Below, in pieces: positions 36,325-45,396 of a DNA stretch of 64,000 bases. The position numbers were made by a program, and so were the translations under genes. Source of the stretch: CAWKMN01 sp963850765. GTDB lineage: Bacteria; Chloroflexota; Anaerolineae; Aggregatilineales; Aggregatilineaceae. Below the pieces are notes generated by a model. That model saw only the letters and a list, made by a program, of their open reading frames with translations, was not told the DNA's origin and did no database searches. How positions within the stretch are numbered: the first letter of the stretch is position 1; each line of letters opens with the position of its first letter. Location: assembly GCA_963850765.1 (NCBI GenBank), contig CAWKMN010000011.1, positions 1 through 64,000 on the forward strand. The letters are read 5' to 3'.

Positions 36325-39088
36325 ATGCGACTGATGGATCCGATCCTTTTTGCCGTCGAACGGCTGTGGCAGCACCGGGTGCTGGTCTTCTGGACCCTGG
36401 TCGGCCTCGCGGCGGCGACAACTCTCGCCCTGGGGCTGATGCTCTATGTGGATGCGGTCAACACGAATCTGCTGACCGACAACCTGAGCGATCCACCCTA
36501 TGCGTTCCGCTTCCGCTACCTGGGCAGTTGGGAAGGCACCGTCACCCGGACGGATATCGACCGGGCGGGTGGGGCGATCCGCGGCGAGTTTGTGTCGAGC
36601 ATCGGGCTGCCCGGTTCAGAGCGCGGCGAGTTTTGTCAGCGGCGGCAGTTGGAACGTGACCCGCCAGGGTGACACGCCCGTTGCCTTTGGCAGCTACACG
36701 CTCGGCACGCTCGATGGCGCGGATCAGCAGATGCAGATCGTGGCGGGGGAATGGCCCGCGACCGGGGCTTACGGCGACGCGATCCCGGTGCTGATGGCCG
36801 AGAAAATGCTCTACCAGACCGGCTTGCAGATCGGAGATACACTGACGGCGACCCGGCCCGGCGCGCAGGGTACGCTGACGCTCCAAATCGTGGCGCTGTG
36901 GACGCCCGTCAACGCGGACGATCCCGCCTGGATTCTGACGCCCAAGTTTTTTGATCAGGTTTTCCTGATGTCCGCCAATCACTTCTGGACGGCGGTTTCG
37001 AGCATCGAAAAGCCGGTCGAAGAGGCGGATTGGATGGTGATCTTTGATGGCGGCGATCTGCGCACGTCCGACGTCGCCGGCCTGCTGGATCGTCTGGTCG
37101 ATGGGCGGCGTGCGGTATCCAGGGCGCTGCCCGGCATCCGGCTCGACCTGTCGCCCGAAAACGGCCTGAAGGCTTTCAGCGACGACGTGGACGAACTCAC
37201 CCGGCAGTTGGCGATCATCATGCTGCCCGTTGCCGGGCTGATCCTCTACTTCGTCACCATGCTGGCCGGGATGCTGGTCAGCAGCCAGCAGCAGGAGGAT
37301 GTGACGCTCAGCAGCCGGGGCATGAACCGGCGCAAACTGCTCGGCCTGCATGCGCTGATGTGGCTGATCCTGGCCGGGATCGCGTTTCTGGCCGGCCTGA
37401 TCGCGTCGCCGGCGCTGGTGCAGTTGATCGGGCGCACGTCATCCTTTCTGAAATTCGACGCGGATACCCCCGCGCTGGACATCATCTTCACTCAGCAGGC
37501 GATTCTGGCCGGCGCAGGTACCGGGCTGCTGGCCGCCAGCACCGGCCTGGTTATGGCATGGCGAACCACCGGGCAGTCGATCAACCAGTACAAACGCGCT
37601 CAGGCGCGATCCGGCAGGGCGTGGTGGCAGCGGATCTACCTGGACATGATCCTGCTGGTGCCGGCTGGTTACATGTTTTACACCCTGCAAGCCAAAGGGG
37701 GGCTGTCGGCGGACGCGTCGAACCCATTCAGCGATCCCGCCGTCTTTCTGGCCCCGACGCTCTTTTCGCTCGGCCTGACCCTGCTGTTTCTGCGCGTCTA
37801 CCCGTTTCTGCTCAGCCGGGCCGCGCGCCTGATTGGCCTCACCAGCAACATTTCTCTGCTAATGGCGCTGCGCGAACTGACGCGCTCGATCGGGCGCTAC
37901 CGGGGCACGCTGCTCATGATGTGCTTCACGCTGAGCCTGATCGGGTTCGTGGCGTCGATGGCGAGCACGCTGGATCGCAGCCTGAAGGACGTGATCGAAT
38001 ACCAGATCGGGGCGGAGCGGGTGCTGGTCGTGGCGAGTGACACCCAGACCGAAGAAGATACCTCGGACGACAGCGGCACGTCACTCACCGTCGTTGGCTA
38101 CAATACGCTGCCCGCCTCGAACCTGTTGGAGATCGACGACGTGTATTCGGTCTCGCGCGTAGGCAGCTATCAGGCGCAGATGGTGCTGCCGGGTGAGCGC
38201 CCTCAGGGTACGCTGTTGGGCATTGATCGCGCGTCGCTGGCGTCAATCGTGTATTTCCGCGACGACTATGCCGGCGAGCCGATCGCCGATCTGCTCAACC
38301 GGCTGGCGGGCAACCGCACGGGGATCTTGCTCAGCACGCAGGCCGCCGAGACCTATCACCTCACGCTGGGACAGGAAGTCACTCTGCAAGTCTCCGCGCT
38401 GGGCACGTGGTACGAAACGACCGTGCCGATCGTGGGCCTTGTCGATTATTTCCCCACGGTGGACCCGCGCGAAGGGTTTTTCGCCATCACCAACATCGAT
38501 CCGATCTTTGAGCTGGTCGGCACCGAACTGCCGCACAATATCTGGCTGCGGCTGCGGCCGGGCGCGGACGGCGACGCCGTGCTGGCGCAGGTGCAGACAC
38601 TCGGCTTCCCGGTGCTGGACTGGCTCGACCCACAGCAGCAGATCATCGCCGCGCAGACCGAACCGACCCGGCGCGGGGTGCTGGGTTTTCTCTCGGTCGG
38701 ATTTGTCTCCGCTATTCTGCTGACGCTGGTTGGCAGCGTCATCCAGAGCACCGCGTCGTTTCGCGCCCAGTCGGTCCAGATCGGATCGCTGCGGGCGATG
38801 GGACTGAGCGGCGGCGCGGTGGGGACCTATTTCCTGTCGTCGCAGGGGATCGCGGCGGTGGGCGGCATCGCGGGCGGAACCGGGATCGGCCTGGCGACCA
38901 CGCTGCTGTTTCTGCCCCTGCTGGATTTCAGCGGCGGGCTGCCGCCTTACCTGCTGCGGGTGGCCTGGGACGATATTAGGCTGGTCTATTCCCTGTTTGC
39001 GGCGGTGCTGCTCGGCGTCACCGTGATCACCACCGCGCTGTTGAGCCGGCAGCAGGTTTCCGCGCTCGTGAAGATGGGCGATGTGTAA
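36325..39088 (+). CDS. FtsX-like ABC exporter permease (MacB/LolE type; one frameshift)
   Basis: Begins MRLMDPILFAVERLWQHRVL with a first membrane helix (VFWTLVGLAAATTLALGLML), a large extracytoplasmic domain, then four to five helices (LPVAGLILYFVTMLAGMLVS; LLGLHALMWLILAGIAFLAG), a second large outside domain (YNTLPASNLLEIDDVYSVSR; TGILLSTQAAETYHLTLGQE) and the C-terminal FtsX domain (FLSVGFVSAILLTLVGSVIQ; VGGIAGGTGIGLATTLLFLP). About 920 residues: a double-FtsX permease that works alone with its ATPases. The frame shifts near 36615: deleting one G gives LPVQSAASFVSGGSWNV. Followed 13 bases later by the adaptor gene. Confidence 0.85.
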
Positions 39089-39101
39089 AAGGACGCGAAC
39101 G

Positions 39102-40455
39102 ATGAAGATACGCTCTGGATTGCTTATCCTGATGCTGCTTGTGCTAACCCTCGCGGCGTGCAGCGCCGAGCGGCTGGACGATCCTCCCGTGCAGGCGCAG
39201 CACGACGCGACCTCGACGCCCATACCGACGGCGGCGGTGGCCGCCAAACCCACCTATCGCGTCCAGCGCGGCGACGTGTCCGACGTGTTCAGCTTTACCG
39301 GGCGCTGGCAGCCCCGCGATCAGATGGCGCTGTCGTTTTCAGTCGGCGGGACGGTCGGGACAGGTCAGCGTGCAAAAGGGAGACGCCGTCACGGCCGGGC
39401 AGCTTCTGGCAACGTATGACATATCCGATCTGCAGAACCAGCTTGCCAGCGCCGAGATCCAGCTTGAATCGGCGCTGGCCAACGTCGATACCAGCGCCAC
39501 CAGCGGCATCGAGAGCGTGGAAAACGCCCAGATCTCGCTGGCGAATGCGCGGATCTCGCTGGAAAGCACCAAAGCCAACAGCCCGTGGACCTCGGTGGCA
39601 TCCGCCCGGCTGCAGATCGAGGCGGCGGAGCAAAGCCTGAAGGACGCCGAACGTAATTACCGCGAAGCGCTCAGCCATCCCGAAAACGCGGCCTCGGCCG
39701 TTGACAACGCCTACCAGCAGGTCATCAACGCCCAACAGCAGTTGGAGAGCGCGCAGATCAGTTATTTCTCATCCGCGCAGAATTTCAACAACTACCAGTA
39801 CCAGCTTGAGCAGGCGGAAAATCAGGTCGTTCAGGCGGAACTGAATTTGCAGCGCGCCATTGAGGCGGCAGCGGGCGGGGTGAGTGATGAAAGCGTGCGC
39901 GCGGCCCAACTGAACATCGATGAGATCAAGCAGAACCTCGCCAATTCGTCGCTGTACGCGCCTATCGACGGCGTGATCCTCGAAGTGTCGATCAGCACCG
40001 GGGACGCCGTGCAGGCTTATACCACCGTGATCGTGATCGCGCTGCCGGAGCCGAAAGAAGTGATCGCCAGCCTCGCGATCAGCGATGCCAACCGGCTCAG
40101 CGTGGGCATGACGGGTGTCTGCCAGGTGGTCAACCGGCCTGAGACGGCGGTCGGTTGTGCGGTACGCAGTATCCCGTTGAGCAGCCGCGATGCCGACCAG
40201 ACGACGCACGTCGCCGCCTCGCTGGACAGTGTCGCGGATAACCAGTTAGTCGAAGTGCAGATGCCGCTTGAAGTGCGTGAAGACGTGCTCTGGCTGCCGC
40301 CGGGTGCGATCCGCACCTTCCAGAACCGGACCTTTGTCGTGCTGGATACGCCCGACGGCCCTCGTACCGTGGACGTGACGCTCGGCCTGCAAACCGATGA
40401 TCGGGTTGAGATCACCAGCGGCGTAAACGAGGGTGATGTCGTCATCGCGCCGTAG
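39102..40455 (+). CDS. Periplasmic adaptor (HlyD/MacA family) lipoprotein (one frameshift)
   Basis: Signal sequence ending in the lipobox LAAC (MKIRSGLLILMLLVLTLAAC), so a lipid-anchored adaptor. A barrel/lipoyl half (RGDVSDVFSFTGRWQPRDQM, then VSVQKGDAVTAGQLLATYDI) flanks a long coiled coil (LQNQLASAEIQLESALANVD ... QAELNLQRAIEAAAGG), then NSSLYAPIDGVILEVSISTG, DANRLSVGMTGVCQVVNRPE and the C-terminal DGPRTVDVTLGLQTDDRVEI. The shift near 39355 is cured by deleting one G (GTVGQVSVQ). About 450 residues. Links the FtsX-type permease to substrate outside the membrane; in a monoderm it would work at the outer face. Confidence 0.88.
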
Positions 40456-40487
40456 AGACTAGCCTATAGCACTCGGCCCCTATCCCC

Positions 40488-40572
40488 AGGCATGAGTCGC
40501 ACGCACGGAAAAAGGGGAGGCGCTCAAGTCCCTCTCCACCCGGTGGGCAGGGATTTAGGGAGGGGCTGAGTT
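40488..40572. repeat. Intergenic palindromic repeat (CTCTCC family, diverged)
   Basis: Contains GGGAGGCGCTCAAGTCCCTC and GGGATTTAGGGAGGGG, words also found in the copies at 43262 and 61126. It lies directly before the first ATPase gene. Confidence 0.65.
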
Positions 40573-40588
40573 GTAGAGAGGCAAAACC

Positions 40589-41561
40589 ATGGCAGCCCAG
40601 AACGGACATGCATTCATCCACTGCAAAAACGTCGTGAAGGCGTACACCGTCGGCGATCACGAGATCGTGGCGCTGCGCGGCATCGACTTCACCATGACGC
40701 TGCGCGAGCTGGTGACGATCGTCGGGCCGAGCGGCGCGGGCAAAAGCTCGCTGCTGAATCTGCTGGGCGGCCTGGATACCCCGACGGCCGGGCGGCTGTC
40801 GGTGGGTGACTTCAACCTGATCGATCTGAAGGGAAAGAAGCTGGCCGAATACCGGCTGCATCAGGTGGGGTTTGTCTGGCAGCAGGTCAGCCGGAATTTG
40901 CTCCCCCATCGATCGGCGCTGCGGCAACGTGATGCTGCCGATGATGCTGGCCGGGATGGGCTGGCGCGAACGCCGCCGCCGCGCCAGGGAACTGCTGGAA
41001 GCGGTTGGTATGAGCGAGCACGCCCACAAACGCCCGGCGCAGCTTTCGGGCGGGCAGCAGCAGCGGGTGGCGATCGCCGTCGCGCTGGCGAATCATCCCC
41101 AGCTGCTGCTGGCGGACGAGCCAACCGGCGCGTTGGATCGGGCCAGTGCCGTGCAGGTGATGGAGCTGATCGCGGATCTGCGCGAGCGCTACGGGCTGAC
41201 GATCCTGATGGTCACGCATGATATGGAACTGGCCGCGTATGCCGACCGGACGCTGACCCTGCGCGATGGTGCGCTCGGCCAGGATCTCACCCACAGCGCC
41301 GAAGAAGCGCCGCCCGCCCTGGACGCTGACGGGCGAATCCAGCTTCCGCAAGCCGTGCGCTCGCAACTTCAGGACGGCCAGCGGATCGCCGTGGAAATCC
41401 GGCCCGAAGGGATTCTGCTGCGCGCCGAGCAGGAGGCCGAAGACAACACCGCTGCGATGCTGCAGGATATGCTCCCCCGCAAGCGCCCGGATGGGCGTGG
41501 GTCGAGCATCCGGCGATTGCTGCGGCGCAATGGACATTCCAAAGAGGAGGTTCGCTCGTGA
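40589..41561 (+). CDS. ABC transporter ATPase with C-terminal AbrB-like domain (one frameshift)
   Basis: A MacB/LolD-type ATPase: Walker A GPSGAGKSS, Q-loop FVWQQVSRNL, signature LSGGQQQRVAIAVALANHPQ, Walker B LLLADEPTGALD and H-loop LMVTHD. Near 40912 the frame slips; deleting one C gives SALRNVMLPMMLAGMGWRER. After the ATPase core ends (YADRTLTLRDG) there is an extra 95-residue tail whose first part, LDADGRIQLPQAVRSQLQDG then QRIAVEIRPEGILLRAEQE, has the pattern of a SpoVT/AbrB swapped-hairpin domain (D..GRI.LP..VR..L..G.....E....G..L). The end is basic. Stop overlaps the next gene's GTG by four bases. Energises the exporter. Confidence 0.85.
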
Positions 41562-42282
41562 GCGCCGAGCTTTGTGTGCGCGTGCAGGGGGTCGAACGCC
41601 ACTTCGGCAGTCTGGAAGTGCTGCGCGGCATCGATCTGGACGTGCGGGTCGGGCGAACTGGTGGCGCTCTACGGCCCATCGGGCAGCGGCAAGACCACGC
41701 TGCTGAACCTGATCGGCGCGCTGGACCGCCCGGACGCGGGCAGCATCGAGGTGCTGGGCCAGGATATTCTGCGCATGAGCGAGCGGCCGGCGCGACCAAC
41801 TACGCCGCCAGCAGCTCGGCTTCATCTTCCAGGGCGCGACGCTGCTGCCCACCTATTCGGCGGCGGAGAATATCGATCTGGCGCTGCGGCTGCCCCGGCT
41901 GGGGTACTTCGAGCGGCGGCGGCGGACCAAAGCCGCGCTGGCGGCGGTTGGACTCAGCGCGTGGGCGGCGCACATGCCCGAAGAACTGAGCGGCGGCCAG
42001 CAGCAGCGGATCGCGATCGCCCGCGCCCTGGCGCTGCAATCGCGCCTGGTGTTGGCCGACGAGCCGACGAATGGCATCGATACCGTGACGGCCCGGCGGA
42101 TTCTGGCGCTGTTTCAGGGTATCGCCGCGGCCGAAGGCACCACCTTTCTGGTGGTATCGCATGACCCGATGGTGGTGGAATTTGTGGACACCGTTTATGA
42201 CCTGATGGATGGCCGGCTGACCCGGCGCGGCCCATCAGAATCGGCAGAAGAAGAAAAGGAACGAGGCGTGAGTTATGCTTAG
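41558..42282 (+). CDS. ABC transporter ATPase, second of the cassette (two frameshifts)
   Basis: GTG start overlapping the preceding stop. VQGVERHFGSLEVLRGIDLD leads to Walker A YGPSGSGKTT after a shift near 41650 (dropping one G restores VGELVALYGPSG), then LLNLIGALDRPDAGSIEVLG. A second shift near 41785 (dropping one base gives MSERRRDQLRRQQLGFIFQG). Signature ELSGGQQQRIAIARALALQS, Walker B LVLADEPTNGID and H-loop LVVSHDP are intact. About 240 residues, no AbrB tail. Probably forms a heterodimer with the first ATPase for the single large permease. It overlaps the LysM gene by eight bases. Confidence 0.85.
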
Positions 42283-43183
42283 AACAGCCGGTAAAATTCT
42301 GACGGTTATTATCCTGTTCGCCGGTTCGGTACTGGGGGGCGCGCTGTTTTCGTACCGGGATTCAGCCGACGATCACGAGCGATCGCAGGCTCAGGCGGAT
42401 CCGCTTACGCCAACATTGGGCGCGGTGACCGCAACCCCGGCGGAAACGATCCCGCCGTATACGCCGCTGCCGTCGCTCACGCCGTCGCAAACGCTCAAAC
42501 CCGCGCCGACCTTTGAGCCAGCCACGGCCACGCTGCCCCCGTCCGCTACGCCCAGCCCAACCCTATCGCTGACGGTCAGCGTCAATGTTTCCATCCCCGG
42601 ACTGAAGGGGGCCGAAACTCCCACACCCACGACCACGCCCGGCTGCAAATCCCGCGACGACTGGAAGCTGACCTACACCGTGCAGTTCGATGATACGCTG
42701 TCGTCGATCGCGGACCAATACGATACGTGGGTGGACGAACTGGCCGAGGGCAACTGTATCACCGACAAGAATCTGATCGTGGTTGGGCAGGTGCTGCATG
42801 TGCCGGGCGAGACGCAGCCGGTTCAGAACGCGGTCGAATGTGTGGCGTGGGAAGTGATGACGCCGTTCAACGGGTCGATGACCGTCCCCGCCGATGGCCC
42901 CATTACCTTTAACTGGCGCGGACCTGCCGCCCCGATCAACCTGATCCGCATTCACCGGCCAGATGGTACGGTTTACGAGCGGGTGATCGAGCTGCGGCAG
43001 AATGAGACGATCAACCTGAACGACTTTTTAGCGCTGGAAGGCACCTATACATGGTACGTGTATCCGCTGGACCGCAATTTCCGGCAGATTAGCTGCCTGG
43101 AAGGCGGCCCCTGGACGTTTTATAAACCCGTGTCCTCGACGCCGACCATGACCCCTGGATCGGGCGGCATGGGTGGCAGTTAG
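42275..43183 (+). CDS. Membrane-anchored LysM-domain surface protein
   Basis: 302 residues. One N-terminal helix (ILTVIILFAGSVLGGALFSY) acts as anchor or uncleaved signal; a 75-residue Thr/Pro/Ser-rich linker follows (TPTLGAVTATPAETIPPYTP ... TPTPTTTPGC). A LysM domain begins near residue 135 (LTYTVQFDDTLSSIADQYDT, VDELAEGNCITDKNLIVVGQ, VLHVPGE). The C-terminal part (WEVMTPFNGSMTVPADGPIT; FNWRGPAAPINLIRIHRPDG) is an immunoglobulin-like sugar/wall module. LysM binds peptidoglycan-type glycans, so the protein probably ties the exporter to the wall or is itself exported by it. The stop is followed by a repeat-filled gap. Confidence 0.85.
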   Translation: MLRTAGKILTVIILFAGSVLGGALFSYRDSADDHERSQAQADPLTPTLGAVTATPAETIPPYTPLPSLTPSQTLKPAPTFEPATATLPPSATPSPTLSLTVSVNVSIPGLKGAETPTPTTTPGCKSRDDWKLTYTVQFDDTLSSIADQYDTWVDELAEGNCITDKNLIVVGQVLHVPGETQPVQNAVECVAWEVMTPFNGSMTVPADGPITFNWRGPAAPINLIRIHRPDGTVYERVIELRQNETINLNDFLALEGTYTWYVYPLDRNFRQISCLEGGPWTFYKPVSSTPTMTPGSGGMGGS

Positions 43184-43261
43184 CTGCCATAGCGGGCAAA
43201 AGCCGGTTTGATATTGGGTGACGTTAATGGTTAATATCTAAGAGCGTGTACGGAAAGCGTT

Positions 43262-43358
43262 TACCCCTATCCCCCGGCCCCTTTCCCCGCAAGCAGAGAA
43301 AGGGGAGAATCTCGGTCCCTCTCCGCGTGCGGGGAGGGATTTAGGGAGGGGTAAAACA
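43262..43358. repeat. Intergenic palindromic repeat (CTCTCC family)
   Basis: TTACCCCTATCCCCCGGCCC at the left, inner CCCTTTCCCCGC-aagca-GAGAAAGGGG and CCCTCTCCGCGTGCGGGGAGGG hairpins, closing TTTAGGGAGGGGTAAA complementary to the left end. Closest in wording to the copy at 61126. The rest of 43184-43609 holds no recognised gene. Confidence 0.8.
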
Positions 43359-43546
43359 GCTTGGCAAACACACTCTAAGGAGCATTACACACGGATCGCT
43401 GCGTATCGGCAGGGACAGGCTGCCGATCGGTGCGGCCAAAACATTTCCGACATTCGTCGAGGCGGGTCTGCACCACCTCCCGACACGCGCTGTCCCGATT
43501 TTTGGCCAATGGTTGATCGTCGGGGTGTATTACTTCTGCGCAGATA

Positions 43547-43555
43547 TGGTATAGT
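43547..43555 (+). promoter_or_regulatory. Extended -10 candidate for the sigma factor gene
   Basis: TGGTATAGT (TG, one base, TATAGT) sits 55 bases before the preferred sigma-factor start. No consensus -35 lies at 16-18 bases. Confidence 0.35.
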
Positions 43556-43609
43556 CTGGACCAGATCGAACCTGATCCAACTGTACTTCACATGAGATTC
43601 GTTCAAATC

Positions 43610-44179
43610 ATGAGTTCAAATCTGGCTGAACTGCTGATGCAACTCCAGGCGGGTGACGAAGAGGCGCTCCTGACCCTTCACGAGCAGTATGCCCATCTGG
43701 TATATTCGGTGGCGTACCGCATTCTCGACGATCCCATGGCAGCGGAAGAAGTGACGCAGGATACCTTCATGCGGCTGTGGCACAAAGCCGAACGTTTCGA
43801 CCCGGCAAAAGGCTCGTTTGTGACCTGGCTGCTGACGGTTACGCGGCGGCTGGCAATCGATACGTACCGCAAGCAGCAGCGGACTCCGGTTCAAAATCTC
43901 ATCTCGATCGACAGTGACAGCGAGCGTTGGGAAACCTGGCTGGTGATGGACGAGGATACCGATCTGCGGCGCACGCTGATCGCCGTGATGCAGGGGCTCC
44001 CGGATGAGCAGCGCCAGTCGATCGAGCTCGCCTATTTTCACGGGATGTCGCACAGCCAGATTGCGGATTATCTGAATGAGCCGGTTGGCACAATCAAGAC
44101 ACGAATCCGCTTGGGGATGCAAAAACTCCGAGAGGCATGGTTGGTCGAGCCAGCCAGCAATCCAAATCGGGACAAATGA
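43610..44179 (+). CDS. ECF-type RNA polymerase sigma factor
   Basis: ATG 43610 (MSSNLAELLMQLQAGDEEAL) is preferred; an in-frame ATG six codons upstream is possible. Region 2 is YRILDDPMAAEEVTQDTFMR then LWHKAERFDPAKGSFVTWLL; region 4 is LPDEQRQSIELAYFHGMSHS then QIADYLNEPVGTIKTRIRLG. About 189 residues, with no region 1 or 3, as in the SigK/RpoE-like ECF group. Paired with an RskA-like anti-sigma factor 69 bases downstream, so it is held inactive until a cell-envelope or redox signal. Likely targets include the convergent secreted redox protein gene. Intact. Confidence 0.93.
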   Translation: MSSNLAELLMQLQAGDEEALLTLHEQYAHLVYSVAYRILDDPMAAEEVTQDTFMRLWHKAERFDPAKGSFVTWLLTVTRRLAIDTYRKQQRTPVQNLISIDSDSERWETWLVMDEDTDLRRTLIAVMQGLPDEQRQSIELAYFHGMSHSQIADYLNEPVGTIKTRIRLGMQKLREAWLVEPASNPNRDK

Positions 44180-44248
44180 ACGTATTGTAGATAACAGCAC
44201 ACATCATCTGTGAACAACATCACAGTCAAGCGGATATAGTATCGACAC

Positions 44249-45032
44249 ATGGCAGCAAAAAACCGAGAGGAATTGCTTAGTCTTATACCGGCTTATGCGC
44301 TCGGCGCACTGGATGATAGCGAACGCGCCGAGTTCGAGAGCTGGCTTCAGACCGACCCGGAAGCGCAGATGATCCTGGCCGATTATCAGACCGTCGCGGA
44401 TCATCTGGTCGCGCTTGCACCGCTGCGCCGCGCGCCGGATCATTTGCAGGCGGATCTCCGCCAGCGTTTAGCTGCCAGCCGCCCGGATGGTGTCGCCGCG
44501 CCAACAGTTCAGCCCGCGCCCCATCGCTGCCCGCCGGTCACTGCCGCGATCTCGCATCTGGCTTCTCGCTGCTGCTGCCGCGTTGGCCGTCCTGATCGTG
44601 GGTGTGCTGCTGATCCGGTTAGCCACCGATGACGAGGCCACGCCCGATCCTGCTGCGCAGCTATTCGCGCAGTTGAAGGAACAGCCGGGTTCAACCGAGT
44701 ATGAGCTTGTCCCCGGCGAAGTCAACGATGCGGTGTGGGGTTTCTTGCTGGTGTCTTCGGAGGGTGATCAGGCCGTTTTATGCATGTGGGAGCTTCCGGG
44801 AATTACGGACGAGCAGACCTTTCAGATGTGGCTGGTGGACGAGCAGGGTACCCGCACCAGCGCGGGCCTCTTTGAGGGGGATCCATCCAAGCGCGCCATC
44901 TTCATGGAAGTACCGCTTGACCAGCCGATCAGCGCCTATCAAGGGGTGGGCGTATCACTCGAACCGGCCGGGGGCAGTCCCTATACCGATCAGCCCTCGG
45001 GTCCGCGCGTGCTGAGTGTGCCACTAAGCTAG
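44249..45032 (+). CDS. Anti-sigma factor, RskA-like (one frameshift)
   Basis: The N-terminal sigma-binding part is LLSLIPAYALGALDDSERAE then FESWLQTDPEAQMILADYQT, the Ala-Leu-Gly-Ala-Leu start being typical of RskA/anti-sigma-K. It lacks the H-x3-C-x2-C zinc motif. Near 44512 deleting one C joins it to PRPIAARRSLPRSRIW and one membrane helix (LLAAAAALAVLIVGVLLIRL). The outside domain is RskA type (FLLVSSEGDQAVLCMWELPG; TFQMWLVDEQGTRTSAGLFE; GVGVSLEPAGGSPYTDQPSG). About 260 residues. It anchors the sigma factor to the membrane and releases it upon proteolysis. Confidence 0.88.
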
Positions 45033-45113
45033 CCACCGTCTCCCCTCCAGGCAGATCACATATTTTCATAGGGGCAACCCTATGCATATTTACAATTAGA
45101 TGAGGTAACGCCT

Positions 45114-45165
45114 GTAGGGGCGACTCACCGGGTCGCCCTGGGCGGACTTGTTAGCCCGCCCCTAC
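45114..45165. repeat. GTAGGGGCG palindromic repeat, composite copy
   Basis: GTAGGGGCGACTCACCGGGT ... GTTAGCCCGCCCCTAC: outer arms pair, inner arms (GCGACTCACCGGGTCGC and GGCGGACTTGTTAGCCCGCC) form their own hairpins. Part of a 364-base gene-free stretch (45033-45396) almost filled with such repeats. Confidence 0.8.
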
Positions 45166-45292
45166 ACGAGCGCTCACGTTACCGCATTCAAAAGTAAGAG
45201 AGCATTGGGTTGCCCGTTTTGGGTCGTAAGCCATTCCCTTACGGGCTGCGTGCAGTTTGTCGGAGGCTGGATCACAAAAATCCAGGGAATTG

Positions 45293-45318
45293 GTAGGGGC
45301 GTATCACGATACGCCCCT
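45293..45318. repeat. GTAGGGGCG palindromic repeat, one arm mutated
   Basis: GTAGGGGCGTATCACGATACGCCCC, with the last bases changed (TTC in place of TAC). Confidence 0.75.
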
Positions 45319-45344
45319 TCAGGTTGCAGTTTTTCGGATGTTTT

Positions 45345-45370
45345 GTAGGGGCGGGTTTGTTAACCCGCCC
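45345..45370. repeat. GTAGGGGCG palindromic repeat, GGGTTTGTTAACCC variant
   Basis: GTAGGGGCGGGTTTGTTAAC then CCGCCC. The inner arms are perfect but the outer CTAC is missing on the right. Lies just beyond the stop of the convergent lipoprotein_15-like gene. Confidence 0.75.
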
Positions 45371-45396
45371 ACGAACGCGAATTTCTGAACAGAAGC

